A stretch of DNA of 64,000 nucleotides from NCBI RefSeq assembly GCF_902705875.1, contig NZ_CACSIK010000003.1, forward strand, positions 1 through 64,000. The letters are read 5' to 3'. This document shows positions 54,414-62,818 of this stretch, piece after piece; positions within the stretch are counted from its first letter, which is position 1; every line of letters begins with the position of its first letter. Source of the stretch: Zhongshania aliphaticivorans. GTDB lineage: Bacteria; Pseudomonadota; Gammaproteobacteria; Pseudomonadales; Spongiibacteraceae. Position numbers and translations under genes: made by a program. The notes below the pieces were generated by a model, which was not told the origin of the DNA, searched no databases, and was given only the letters and a program-made list of their open reading frames with translations.

Positions 54414-55849
54414 AAACCTTCTTGCTCCAAAGCATCGGCGTAGTCATTTAATTCACTGAGTATCATGACATCAGTACTGGCACTTCGCTCACCGGCAAGC
54501 TCAACCAAGCGCTGTCGAAATTCAGTAAAGCCGAGCTGACCTTGCTCAGGCTCACGCAAGCAACGACGGCAGAAGTCTCGCCATTGTTTGCGTTCTACAT
54601 CCGACAGGCTCATGGGGAAATTGCGGGCTCGATATCGCCAGAGCAATTCTGGCAGACGCGCATCAGTGAAATGATAATTTTGCATGGCGAGAATATCCGG
54701 TGTTGCTCGCCTAACTTCGTCCATGACTTTTTTATCATCACCGCTGAAAAAGCCACCACCATATAACATTACATCAGGGTCGGTGCTTTTAACGAACTCA
54801 CGTGCGGCAAAAATCTGCTGCAGCTTTTCAACAATACCTGCCGCTTTATGCAGCTGCGCCCAGTGTCGACGGCATTGGGCCACATCAATTTGCAATCGCT
54901 CACTGACCACGTCATCAAGCAATTTGGCAGTGGCAATAATTGGTGCACGATTTATATGAATTTCCTTTAAGGGAATGCGTTCCAGCCCCTCGGGTAAATC
55001 CGCGGCGGCAGAAAAGACCCGCGCGGCAATATCCTCGGCGGAGAGCTCAATTAATGGCGAGGGATCAACACTCAAGTCATACACAATGACGCTGTTCTTA
55101 TTTTCCGGATGCAAGGCCAGCGGCATCATTAACGCTGAGCAAAACTTGGCGGCAGGCAATCGTCCAGAAACATGCAGCACTGGAACCTGAGTCACCACAT
55201 CTAACATGGCTGCCACAGTTCGCTTATCGCGCAAGCTTAATGCGTAATCAAATAATTTTGGCTGACGCTGCTTTAGCAGCTTGGCTAAATCGATGGTTGC
55301 GTAAACATCGGACAAGGCATCATGCGCAGATTCATGGCTTAAGCCATTGGCCGCGCTTAACTCTTCAAGCTTAAAGCTTGGTGTTCCGTCTTCGCGGATT
55401 GGCCATTCAATACCCTCTGGTCGCAAGGCACGACATAAACGGGCAACATCAATTAAGTCCCAGCGAGAATTACCGTTTTGCCACTCTCGAGCATAAGGAT
55501 CATAAAAATTGCGGTACAAGGTGTAACGCGTCACCTCGTCATCAAAACGAATACTATTGTACCCAACGCCGCAGGTTCCGGGCTGCGACAGCTCTGCATG
55601 TACGGTGGCGATAAATTCCGCCTCAGACACCCCTTCTTGCAGCGCTTGCTGCGGGGTAATACCGGTAATTAAACAAGCTTCAGGATGAGGTAGATAATCA
55701 GGGCTTGGGCGGCTGTAAACCATTAACGGTTCACCAATGATGTTTAAATCAGCGTCGGTTCTTACACCGGCAAATTGCACTGGCCGGTCACGGGCGGGGT
55801 TTGCCCCCCAAGTTTCATAGTCGTGCCAATAAAAGGTTGAAGTTGCCAA
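54410..55849 (-). CDS. sbcB: Exonuclease I (single-strand 3'-5' DNase)
   Basis: This is a 479-residue DEDDh exonuclease from the preferred start. The first acidic motif is HDYETWG (Asp and Glu), followed by RFDDEVTRY (Asp), and HDALSDVYATIDLAK supplies the His-Asp pair. An SH3-like and a C-terminal helical domain (ExoI_C) follow from about residue 200. Only non-ATG starts are available: a TTG at 55849 with GGA seven bases upstream is preferred to a TTG at 55861 that has no ribosome-binding site. It acts in recombination and repair, and binds SSB in E. coli. Confidence 0.93.
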   Translation of the reverse strand: MATSTFYWHDYETWGANPARDRPVQFAGVRTDADLNIIGEPLMVYSRPSPDYLPHPEACLITGITPQQALQEGVSEAEFIATVHAELSQPGTCGVGYNSIRFDDEVTRYTLYRNFYDPYAREWQNGNSRWDLIDVARLCRALRPEGIEWPIREDGTPSFKLEELSAANGLSHESAHDALSDVYATIDLAKLLKQRQPKLFDYALSLRDKRTVAAMLDVVTQVPVLHVSGRLPAAKFCSALMMPLALHPENKNSVIVYDLSVDPSPLIELSAEDIAARVFSAAADLPEGLERIPLKEIHINRAPIIATAKLLDDVVSERLQIDVAQCRRHWAQLHKAAGIVEKLQQIFAAREFVKSTDPDVMLYGGGFFSGDDKKVMDEVRRATPDILAMQNYHFTDARLPELLWRYRARNFPMSLSDVERKQWRDFCRRCLREPEQGQLGFTEFRQRLVELAGERSASTDVMILSELNDYADALEQEGL

Positions 55850-55907
55850 GACAGTATCCAATCAATTAAGCAGTGACCGTATTGCACCTGCCTAATGAGA
55901 AAAAAGC

Positions 55908-55937
55908 AAATAATGTCGCGATTTCGCGACATTATTT
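55908..55937 (-). terminator. Strong rho-independent terminator after the fumarase gene
   Basis: This is a perfect 14-base inverted repeat (55908-55921 with 55924-55937, loop TT). On the minus strand it is followed by GC and six T (complement of 55900-55905). It lies about 60 bases after the fumarase stop. The remainder of 55850-55997 is the sbcB upstream region. Confidence 0.9.
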
Positions 55938-55997
55938 ATTTATCTAGGGAAATGAGAGCTAGTGAGCACCCCAAGAAAGAGACGCTCAAATTGTTAA

Positions 55998-57515
55998 CTA
56001 CGAGACGGTAATGGCCTGCTCTTCAATCTTGGCCTTCCATATTTGTGGGCCAATTTTATGAACTGACTCGCCACGAACGTCAACCGCAACTGTCACAGGC
56101 ATATCTTCAATCGTAAACTCATAAATAGCTTCCATGCCAAGCTCCGGAAAACCGACAACTTCAGACTGTTTGATAGCCTGGGCAACAAGGTACGCCGCGC
56201 CACCAACTGCCATAAGGTAGGTTGCGCCGAACTCTTTGATGGCTTCGATGGCAATATCACCGCGCTCAGATTTACCAATCATACCCATTAGGCCGGTTTC
56301 AGCCAGCATGGTACGGGTAAACTTATCCATTCGAGTTGCCGTTGTTGGACCGGCAGGACCAACCACTTCATCACGCACGGGATCAACGGGACCAACGTAG
56401 TAAATAAAGCGCCCCTTCAGATCAACGGGTAACTCTTCACCTTTTGCCAGCATGTCGACCATTTTTTTATGGGCGGCATCACGGCCAGTTAACATTTTGC
56501 CACTAAGAAGGATGGTGTCACCCGGTTCCCAAGTAGCCATTTCCTCTTGTGTTACCGTATCAAGATTGACGCGTTTTACGTCGCCACCCGCTTCGCGAGT
56601 AACCTCTGGCCACTCATCCAAGGAAGGTGGTTTAAGCGCCGCAGGCCCCGTGCCGTCTAGCGTGAAATGTGCGTGACGGGTTGCTGCGCAATTCGGAATC
56701 ATGGCAACCGCTTTATTGGCAGCGTGAGTGGGGAAATCTTTAACTTTTACATCCAGCACGGTCGTCAGGCCACCCAAACCTTGGGCGCCAATACCTAGCT
56801 TATTTACTTTTTCAAACAGTTCTAAACGTAACTCTTCACTGCGATTGCTCGCACCGCGCTTTTGAAGATCATGGATATCAATAGGATCAAGTAATGCTTC
56901 TTTTGCAACAATCATTGCTTTTTCAGCAGTACCGCCAATACCAATACCAAGCATGCCCGGCGGACACCAACCAGCTCCCATTGTTGGCACCATTTTCAGC
57001 ACCCAATCAACGACGGAATCAGAGGGATTCAGCATTGCAAATTTGGACTTAGCTTCCGAGCCACCGCCTTTGGCCGCAACGTGAACCTCTACGGTATCAC
57101 CAGGAACAATCTCGTAGTGAATAACTGCTGGCGTATTATCTTTCGTGTTAGCGCGAGCACCATCGGGGTCGGCCAATATAGAAGCTCGAAGCACGTTATC
57201 TGGCAAATTATAGGCGCGGCGAACACCTTCATTCACCATATCACTCACACCCATATTGCCTTCCCATTGCACGTTCATGCCAACAGTAAGGAACACCGTC
57301 ACAATGCCCGTGTCTTGGCAGATCGGGCGTTTACCCTCTGCACACATACGAGAATTGATTAAGATTTGAGCCATCGCATCTTTTGCAGCAGGGTTCTGCT
57401 CGCGCTGGTAGGCTTCATCCATAGCACGGATAAAGTCGATAGGGTGGTAGTAAGAAATATATTGCAGCGCGTCGGCCACACTTTGAATAAGGTCATCTTG
57501 ACGAATTACGGTCAT
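55998..57515 (-). CDS. fumA: Class I (iron-sulfur) fumarate hydratase
   Basis: This 505-residue oxygen-sensitive [4Fe-4S] enzyme interconverts fumarate and malate in the TCA cycle. The three cluster cysteines are C66 (PICQDTG), C184 (GWCPPGML) and C276 (IPNCAATR). Their spacing of 118 and 92 residues agrees with E. coli FumA. The N-terminal alpha domain and C-terminal beta domain (GRDAAHKKM, VGPAGPTTATRMD) are fused, as in gammaproteobacteria. The ATG follows GGAG by six bases. It could be called fumA or fumB on sequence. Confidence 0.94.
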   Translation of the reverse strand: MTVIRQDDLIQSVADALQYISYYHPIDFIRAMDEAYQREQNPAAKDAMAQILINSRMCAEGKRPICQDTGIVTVFLTVGMNVQWEGNMGVSDMVNEGVRRAYNLPDNVLRASILADPDGARANTKDNTPAVIHYEIVPGDTVEVHVAAKGGGSEAKSKFAMLNPSDSVVDWVLKMVPTMGAGWCPPGMLGIGIGGTAEKAMIVAKEALLDPIDIHDLQKRGASNRSEELRLELFEKVNKLGIGAQGLGGLTTVLDVKVKDFPTHAANKAVAMIPNCAATRHAHFTLDGTGPAALKPPSLDEWPEVTREAGGDVKRVNLDTVTQEEMATWEPGDTILLSGKMLTGRDAAHKKMVDMLAKGEELPVDLKGRFIYYVGPVDPVRDEVVGPAGPTTATRMDKFTRTMLAETGLMGMIGKSERGDIAIEAIKEFGATYLMAVGGAAYLVAQAIKQSEVVGFPELGMEAIYEFTIEDMPVTVAVDVRGESVHKIGPQIWKAKIEEQAITVS

Positions 57516-57585
57516 CGGAGGACTCCAGCTAAATGGTTGGCGACAGCGCCCGGAACGGCGGCAGAGTATACACCAGCTGGAGGCC

Positions 57586-57614
57586 GGTAGTGTAGCGGAA
57601 AGGCCTACACCACC
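57586..57614. other. Hairpin between the coiled-coil gene and fumarase
   Basis: The ten-base stem GGTAGTGTAG/CTACACCACC (one mismatch, nine-base loop) lies 17 bases past the stop of the coiled-coil gene. There is no T-tract on the minus strand, so it may be a weak terminator or an RNA-stability element. A minus-strand TATACT at 57565-57570 could be the fumarase -10. Confidence 0.4.
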
Positions 57615-57630
57615 CTTTTAGCACAGAAAA

Positions 57631-58419
57631 TTAACGAGGAGAGGGACTACCTGCATGGTATTGGGTCATAGTTTGCCGCATAGCTTCTATGTCTCGATTA
57701 ACCTGCTTACGGAAGGCATTAACCGAGTCTAACCACCCTTCAGTTTGGGTGGTGCGACGCTCCACGTCTTTTAATCTAGCATCTAAACCACCACCTGAAG
57801 CGACCTGCTTCCCCATATTGAGGAGTTCTTTACGATTCACTTCTGACTGCGCAATAACCCGATCGAGCTTGCTAGACATAGACGTAAAGGATTCACGATC
57901 ACTATTGTATGACTTAGAAATTTTACTTAATTGTGCCTCACTGTTCTTTATAGTGGCTTCCAAAGCCACGAGACGCTTCAGCGCCTTATCCACTTCGGCC
58001 TGCTGCTTAGTTAACGCTACATCATGCTGAGCCAATTCTTCTTTTTGTTTTTTCCAGACGTTATCCCACAGCTTTCGAACCTCGCTATCCAGCTCTTTTA
58101 ACTTTACTGCGGTTGTTACTGTACTTTCACTAATACTTTCATCTGCTGATGACAGGCGCATTTCCAGAGCGTCCAAGCGATCCTGACTAGAAATCAATTG
58201 AGCTTGTGTCGCCGTTAACTGCTCATACAGATAGTAGGAAGCACCTGAGAGCATGAGTATCACGACTGTCAGCATGAACATCACAAAGCCGCCCCCACCA
58301 TTAGAGGCATCTTCTTTCACGATAGCTGTCGAGGCAGTATTTTTTGACGCGGCGCGCTGCGCAATATCCTCATCATCGATAGAGAGTGAAATACTTGGTT
58401 CCTGTCTGTCCCTGCTCAC
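57631..58419 (-). CDS. Membrane-anchored coiled-coil protein of unknown function
   Basis: I do not recognise a named family for this 262-residue protein. An acidic/polar cytoplasmic N-terminus of about 45 residues is followed by one transmembrane helix (FVMFMLTVVILMLSGASYYLY, about 46-66). An extended coiled coil follows (about 68-180), rich in heptad Leu/Ala with many Lys/Glu/Gln. It resembles late divisome or envelope-linker proteins in layout only. The start is a GTG behind AGG. A basic C-terminus (RDIEAMRQTMTQYHAG) ends it. Confidence 0.75.
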   Translation of the reverse strand: MSRDRQEPSISLSIDDEDIAQRAASKNTASTAIVKEDASNGGGGFVMFMLTVVILMLSGASYYLYEQLTATQAQLISSQDRLDALEMRLSSADESISESTVTTAVKLKELDSEVRKLWDNVWKKQKEELAQHDVALTKQQAEVDKALKRLVALEATIKNSEAQLSKISKSYNSDRESFTSMSSKLDRVIAQSEVNRKELLNMGKQVASGGGLDARLKDVERRTTQTEGWLDSVNAFRKQVNRDIEAMRQTMTQYHAGSPSPR

Positions 58420-58659
58420 GGTTATTGACCTACTATATAGTTAAGAGGTGTAAAAAAGTCATTATGACATTGGCATGTCAGCGGTTAAAGCGCCATCCAT
58501 GCCATTTGAGGCTTATTCATTACCCAAGTTCACCTCCTTTGATATACTTTGGCGATTTTAATGTTGCGAGCTAGACTAGATAAGCACCAAGTGCAAAATT
58601 TAGCCGAGTATCAACAATAAAAAATCCACACCACCGACACACCAATGAGGGTACATTTA

Positions 58660-59313
58660 ATGGATGCATTTATCTCGCCAGACTTACTACTTCGCTGGCT
58701 ACATGTCCTATTCGGCATCACTTGGATAGGCCTTCTTTACTATTTCAATTTTGTCCAAACAGAATATTTCAAAGTAGCTGAACCCGCCGCTAAAGCCGAC
58801 GCTGTACAAAAGTTGGCCCCTAAAGCACTGGCATGGTTCCGTTGGGGCGCCATGCTGACATTTTTGACAGGGCTTGGTTTATTACACTTCACGATGGCAC
58901 GCGGTTTAAACGGCTATATCGTCATTGGCGCACTAATGGGTACGTTAATGTTTTTAAATGTGTGGCTCATTATTTGGCCAAAGCAAAAAATCATTTGCGG
59001 CATTGTCCCTGGTGACGCATCAAAAGCCGCACCTAAAGCCGCTTTGGCATCACGCACCAACACTTTATTTTCCGCTCCAATGCTAATCGGCATGCTGGGC
59101 TCCTTTCACGGCGCTGGTGCGGCGGGTGCCGCAGCCATTAGCAAAACAGGTACTTCCATTAGCCTGGGTCTGTGGATATGCCTTGGTTTGATTGCGGTAA
59201 TTCAGCTCAATGGTATGTTTGGTAAAACTGGACCGATGACCACAGTAGTCGGCGTAGTACATTGCAGTATTGCGCTTGCTGTGGCCATGGTTGCCTTGCT
59301 GCAATTTGTTTAA
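58660..59313 (+). CDS. PuuD-like integral membrane protein (urate hydroxylase N-terminal family)
   Basis: This 217-residue protein has six or so hydrophobic helices and the family pattern LLLRWLHVLFGITWIGLLYYFNFVQ near the N-terminus. Two histidines in helices (WLHVLFG and the HFTMARG region) and H196 in GVVHCSIALA could bind haem. In PuuD the same membrane domain is fused to a cytochrome c. Here that domain is missing, so urate oxidation cannot be claimed. I start it at the ATG at 58660, which has GAGGG eight bases upstream. It is monocistronic with its own terminator. Confidence 0.78.
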   Translation: MDAFISPDLLLRWLHVLFGITWIGLLYYFNFVQTEYFKVAEPAAKADAVQKLAPKALAWFRWGAMLTFLTGLGLLHFTMARGLNGYIVIGALMGTLMFLNVWLIIWPKQKIICGIVPGDASKAAPKAALASRTNTLFSAPMLIGMLGSFHGAGAAGAAAISKTGTSISLGLWICLGLIAVIQLNGMFGKTGPMTTVVGVVHCSIALAVAMVALLQFV

Positions 59314-59328
59314 GCCTTCTGCATCACC

Positions 59329-59358
59329 AAAAAGGGAGTCGCATTGACTCCCTTTTTT
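59329..59358. terminator. Bidirectional terminator between the PuuD-like and CoA-binding genes
   Basis: The 12-base stem AAAAAGGGAGTC/GACTCCCTTTTT with loop GCATT (59329-59357) is flanked by A and T runs. Confidence 0.92.
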
Positions 59359-59379
59359 ATTAACACCGTAACCTAATAA

Positions 59380-59754
59380 CTAAAACTGCCCAGTGCGCAA
59401 CAACACTAAAGTACACACCTCTTCCACACCGATCCCTGCTTGCTGTAATTTGGCTGCTAGCGCTTTAGACTCAGTCCCCGGATTGAAAATAACCCGCCGC
59501 GGCGCCAAGCCGATTAACGCCCCAATATCTGCCTCTAGTTGCTCTGCCCGAATATAAACTGTAACCGTATCTACTGATTCACTCACATCAGAAACACGCT
59601 TAATGCATGGCGCCCCACTCACTTGCGAATGGTAGGGGTTTACCGGCAACACCTTGTGCTTATACTGCCTAAGCAGCTCAACAGCCTTAAAAGAATACCG
59701 CTCAGGTTTTGGGCTCGCCCCTAATACTAAAACTGTTTCAGGCATAGATAACAT
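59380..59754 (-). CDS. CoA-binding domain protein (YccU/CoA_binding_2 type)
   Basis: This 124-residue single Rossmann-domain protein has the nucleotide-binding start VLVLGASPKPERYSFKAVELL and the family segment KVLPVNPYHSQV. RRVIFNPGTESKALAAKLQQAGI contains the Pro-Gly turn of CoA_binding_2. Such proteins bind CoA but have no assigned reaction. A GTG at 59757 directly precedes the ATG chosen here, and another ATG four codons in is possible. Confidence 0.85.
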   Translation of the reverse strand: MLSMPETVLVLGASPKPERYSFKAVELLRQYKHKVLPVNPYHSQVSGAPCIKRVSDVSESVDTVTVYIRAEQLEADIGALIGLAPRRVIFNPGTESKALAAKLQQAGIGVEEVCTLVLLRTGQF

Positions 59755-59772
59755 CACTCATTATGCAGACAA

Positions 59773-59800
59773 ACAAAAACCGGGCGACAAGCGCCCGGTT
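59773..59800 (-). terminator. Rho-independent terminator after the lipoprotein gene
   Basis: On the minus strand the stem AACCGGGCG/CGCCCGGTT (59778-59786 with 59792-59800, five-base loop) is followed by TTTTTG. It lies 22 bases past the lipoprotein stop. Confidence 0.88.
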
Positions 59801-59822
59801 ATAGAACACAGCTCAATGATAA

Positions 59823-60368
59823 TTACTTGGCTTGCTCACCCATCCAGCGACGCAAGGTTGAGGCCAGCTCTTGTGCATTATAAGCCTCTGCATCATCTGG
59901 CATGGGATTCTTGCCCATTTTGATTTCCAATGACGCCTGGTAGTTGGTGCGAGTTGTTGTTGACGAAACACCACCACTAAAGCGAGAAGGTGTCTGAGTT
60001 ACAACAGTATCGCAGCTCACCAAACCACAACGCTGATAGACCGCGGTATGGCCGCCAAAATCGTTAATACCAGAAAGACTGGTACTACTACGGCTCTTAC
60101 TTTCCGTGTCACGATTTACTAATTTAAACCAATTATAACCATTCTGAAGGGTTAACTCAGCCGCGCGTAACATGGCGTAATCATTCACTGTTTCTTTATC
60201 AGTACGAGTATTGCCAGTAAAGGTAATACGGTAGCGATCGCTACCTAGCTCGGTTTCTGTATAACCGTATGCGCCACGTTCATCAGCCGGTTGATAGCTT
60301 GTTCCTGTACTGCTACAGCCCACAACCAGACCAGACAGCATAATGGCAAAAACCCATTGTAAACGCAT
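59823..60368 (-). CDS. Lipoprotein of the CC0125/CC1285-like type
   Basis: This 181-residue lipoprotein has the signal MRLQWVFAIMLSGLVVGC, with a clear lipobox (LVVGC, mature Cys18) and Ser at +2, which favours outer-membrane sorting. The mature part contains YRITFTGNTRTDKETVNDYAMLRAAELTLQNGYNWFKLV, a pattern seen in small proteobacterial lipoproteins of unknown function. A Ser/Thr-rich stretch and a cysteine pair (RCGLVSC) follow. I choose the ATG at 60368 because GGGGAA lies close upstream. The longer frame to 60434 would bury the signal peptide. Confidence 0.82.
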   Translation of the reverse strand: MRLQWVFAIMLSGLVVGCSSTGTSYQPADERGAYGYTETELGSDRYRITFTGNTRTDKETVNDYAMLRAAELTLQNGYNWFKLVNRDTESKSRSSTSLSGINDFGGHTAVYQRCGLVSCDTVVTQTPSRFSGGVSSTTTRTNYQASLEIKMGKNPMPDDAEAYNAQELASTLRRWMGEQAK

Positions 60369-60509
60369 AATATTCCCCTTAAACATATCAAATAATCGCG
60401 GCGTGCATTTAACACTTGCCGCCACACTTTTCACGTGGGGGTCATACTACATGTTAGAGCTTAACTGAAACTTAACGAAACCCTAATCAGCCAGGCCAGA
60501 CAAAAAACG

Positions 60510-60926
60510 TCACCAATTCTTTTGCATTTCCATATACATAAATGAAGCCGACCAGGCAATCATCACCAGCCCTACCAGCGACTCTAAGCCGCTCAAAAAC
60601 CGTAAATCACCTAAGGGGACAACATCCCCAAACCCCAAAGAAGTGTAGACCGTAAATGAGAAATACGCACAATCCAATAAGGTATTCGAAAAGTTGCCAC
60701 TTAACACGCCAAAGCCATCCATTGCGTTTAAAAAATAGTAGGTAATAGCAAACAGCCAAATCTCAGCAACGTGGGCCAATAACACACCGATCAAGGCAAA
60801 CAAAACTCGATGACGGGAAACAGGTAAACGAGGTAAAAATTTCGCGAGCGCATACAAGGTTTCGTGATGGATTAACACTGCAAACAAAATCACTAGCATA
60901 TTTATCAAAAATAGCGCTAAAAACAT
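60510..60926 (-). CDS. Small potassium-channel-like membrane protein
   Basis: This 138-residue protein contains an Ion_trans_2 unit. It has two N-terminal helices (about 4-24 and 43-70), a pore helix and filter YTSLGFGDVVP (about 95-105), and a last helix (about 111-133). The filter reads GFGD instead of the common GYGD of K+ channels, a variant found in some channels. There is no cytoplasmic ligand domain, so gating is unknown and the protein should assemble as a tetramer. It lies 15 bases after the mutarotase gene and probably shares its transcript. Confidence 0.85.
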   Translation of the reverse strand: MFLALFLINMLVILFAVLIHHETLYALAKFLPRLPVSRHRVLFALIGVLLAHVAEIWLFAITYYFLNAMDGFGVLSGNFSNTLLDCAYFSFTVYTSLGFGDVVPLGDLRFLSGLESLVGLVMIAWSASFMYMEMQKNW

Positions 60927-60941
60927 ACGATAAAACCTAGC

Positions 60942-61886
60942 TCAATCAGTTGATAGTCGCATATTGGCTGTAGCCTCACTGCCAGCAGCCAACATCAATT
61001 CATCGCCAAATGCCATTCCCCGCTCAACACACACATACCGTTGATAGTGCGGACCTACATCGGCCATTTTGCCTGCTAAGACTGCCCCTGGATTCCAAAC
61101 CACGACCGTGTCACAGCCTTCTCCATCTATATAAACATCCCGCTCGTCATCGTGTATTACTTGGCGGCCACCCACAGCTTCATAAACTCGATCAATCTCG
61201 CCATTAAACGTCAGCGGCTCACTCTGAACACAGCGCGATAGGTCTTGGCAGTTATCTAAATAGTCGCGTCCGTCGATACCGGCAATGCTCACCTGCTGAA
61301 CATCACTAACAGAGAAATAACTGTGAAGGGCAAAACTCAATGGCATTGGCTCGTCACCTTCATTGGCAACTTGCAAGCTCATACCAAGCTCCTCACCTAG
61401 CTCAACCGTCAATTCGGCACTGACAGGATATGGATATAGAGCGAGATCATTGTCACTTGAACGAAACGTAAAACACAGGCGGATAATGCCATCGTCGGCT
61501 TGCTGTACATCACCTAAGGTCCACAACTGGGTGCGAGCTATACCGTGCTTGGGTAAATCAGCTTGATGGCGATTAACCCCAAACCACGGCAGGCAAATAG
61601 GGATGCCACCCCGTACCGCATCGCCTAGGCTAAACTTAGCTAAAGGGCTCAACCACAACACTTCAGACTTACCTGTTGGCCGGAACGATAAAAGCTGTGC
61701 GCCCTGCAAAGCAATAACGGCGTAACAGTGCTCAGTAACACACTCTAAAACAGGGAAGTCAGCAGCACCCTCACCCGATTCTGAAAACCCACCTTGCTTA
61801 TTAAACACTGAAGAGGCTGATCGCAAATGTATGTGCGCATTACGCAATTCAAGAACATCTAAACTAGCCTTTGTATCCGCAGACAT
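60942..61886 (-). CDS. D-hexose-6-phosphate mutarotase (YeaD family)
   Basis: This 314-residue aldose 1-epimerase-like protein interconverts alpha and beta anomers of hexose 6-phosphates. The family segments GAQLLSFRPTGKSEVLWLSP, RGGIPICLPWFG and KHGIARTQLW (with the catalytic His) are visible. FALHSYFSVSDVQQVSIAGIDGRDYLDN and a Glu/His-containing C-terminus (YQRYVCVERG) complete the active site. The start at 61886 has GGAG nine bases upstream and is preferred to the ATG 15 bases further out. It lies 33 bases after the methyltransferase stop. Confidence 0.92.
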   Translation of the reverse strand: MSADTKASLDVLELRNAHIHLRSASSVFNKQGGFSESGEGAADFPVLECVTEHCYAVIALQGAQLLSFRPTGKSEVLWLSPLAKFSLGDAVRGGIPICLPWFGVNRHQADLPKHGIARTQLWTLGDVQQADDGIIRLCFTFRSSDNDLALYPYPVSAELTVELGEELGMSLQVANEGDEPMPLSFALHSYFSVSDVQQVSIAGIDGRDYLDNCQDLSRCVQSEPLTFNGEIDRVYEAVGGRQVIHDDERDVYIDGEGCDTVVVWNPGAVLAGKMADVGPHYQRYVCVERGMAFGDELMLAAGSEATANMRLSTD

Positions 61887-61919
61887 TAAACGCCGCTCCA
61901 TTTTTTAAAATGCATGATT

Positions 61920-62603
61920 TCACAATGCCTTTTTACGTATTACCAGCATGTCCATTGCGCCTTTTTGAAATTGATAGGCAACGGGTTTTAACTCAGCAAT
62001 ATAATCGCGCTCGTTAAAGTAACGAAGAACGCCGGGGACATGTTGTGACACTCGACCATCCAAGCTTAACAGCGGATAGATACGCACCTCTTTAGCAACA
62101 CGACACATTTCAGTTAGCGCTTGTATATGTTGTGCAGCATCAATTTGCTCGCTATACAAAAACAGTAGATGGGAGCATAAGGCCAAATCGAACTCAGCAT
62201 CAAAAAATGGCAGCTCTGGCAAACTCGCTTCTACGTAACGGCCTGCTTCAAGCCCTTTTTCAAAATCATCTAAAAATCGGTTCATGGCAGACATTCGCAC
62301 TGAACCCAAGTGACCGGGATCTTTAAAACTGGTCCAGTAAAATTGTTCTTTATTGCGCGCCAGTTCGGCAATCATACCGGGATAAACTCGCTGAATACGA
62401 CTGCGAATCTCCTCAGTGGAGAATTGGTAGATAGGATCAACAGACATGATGCGTCCGCCATGCTGAGTCAACTCAGCATTAAAACTAGCAGGGCCATCGC
62501 CACAACCCAATATATGCCCTTCCAAATCACGCTCTGACAGAGCAAACATACGACAATACTCGCCGTAAGATCGCCCCCATGGAACAATGGATGACAGCTC
62601 CAA
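61920..62603 (-). CDS. SAM-dependent methyltransferase, substrate unknown
   Basis: This 227-residue protein has a methyltransferase-like motif I written LGCGDGPASFNAEL (about residues 32-45), an acidic motif II SVDPIY (about 53-58) and LPFFDAEFDLALCSHLLFLY as motif IV (about 131-150). It matches a family of uncharacterised methyltransferases with the unusual GCGDGP loop. The only good start is a TTG at 62603, which has AGAGG five bases upstream. No ATG is in frame nearby. The downstream mutarotase and channel probably share its transcript. Confidence 0.8.
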   Translation of the reverse strand: MELSSIVPWGRSYGEYCRMFALSERDLEGHILGCGDGPASFNAELTQHGGRIMSVDPIYQFSTEEIRSRIQRVYPGMIAELARNKEQFYWTSFKDPGHLGSVRMSAMNRFLDDFEKGLEAGRYVEASLPELPFFDAEFDLALCSHLLFLYSEQIDAAQHIQALTEMCRVAKEVRIYPLLSLDGRVSQHVPGVLRYFNERDYIAELKPVAYQFQKGAMDMLVIRKKAL

Positions 62604-62775
62604 AACATCCTCTCAATTACAAATGCAGTCTTGTGTTAAACCGCAGCCCAAACCATAAAACACCGCGCCCCTAGCGACAGCAAGTATAGTGATCTCAACA
62701 GGGGAAGCACAAACGGTTTACAAAAGAAGCCAACAAATTTACGCCCAATACCACTAATCCATCACTCCATAACGC

Positions 62776-62796
62776 AAAAAGCGGCCAAATGGCCGC
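62776..62796 (-). terminator. Rho-independent terminator after the CocE-like gene
   Basis: On the minus strand the perfect stem GCGGCC/GGCCGC with loop ATTT (62781-62796) is followed by five T (complement of 62776-62780). It is 22 bases past the hydrolase stop. Confidence 0.85.
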
Positions 62797-62818
62797 CTTT
62801 ATTGATACCTAAAGTACA

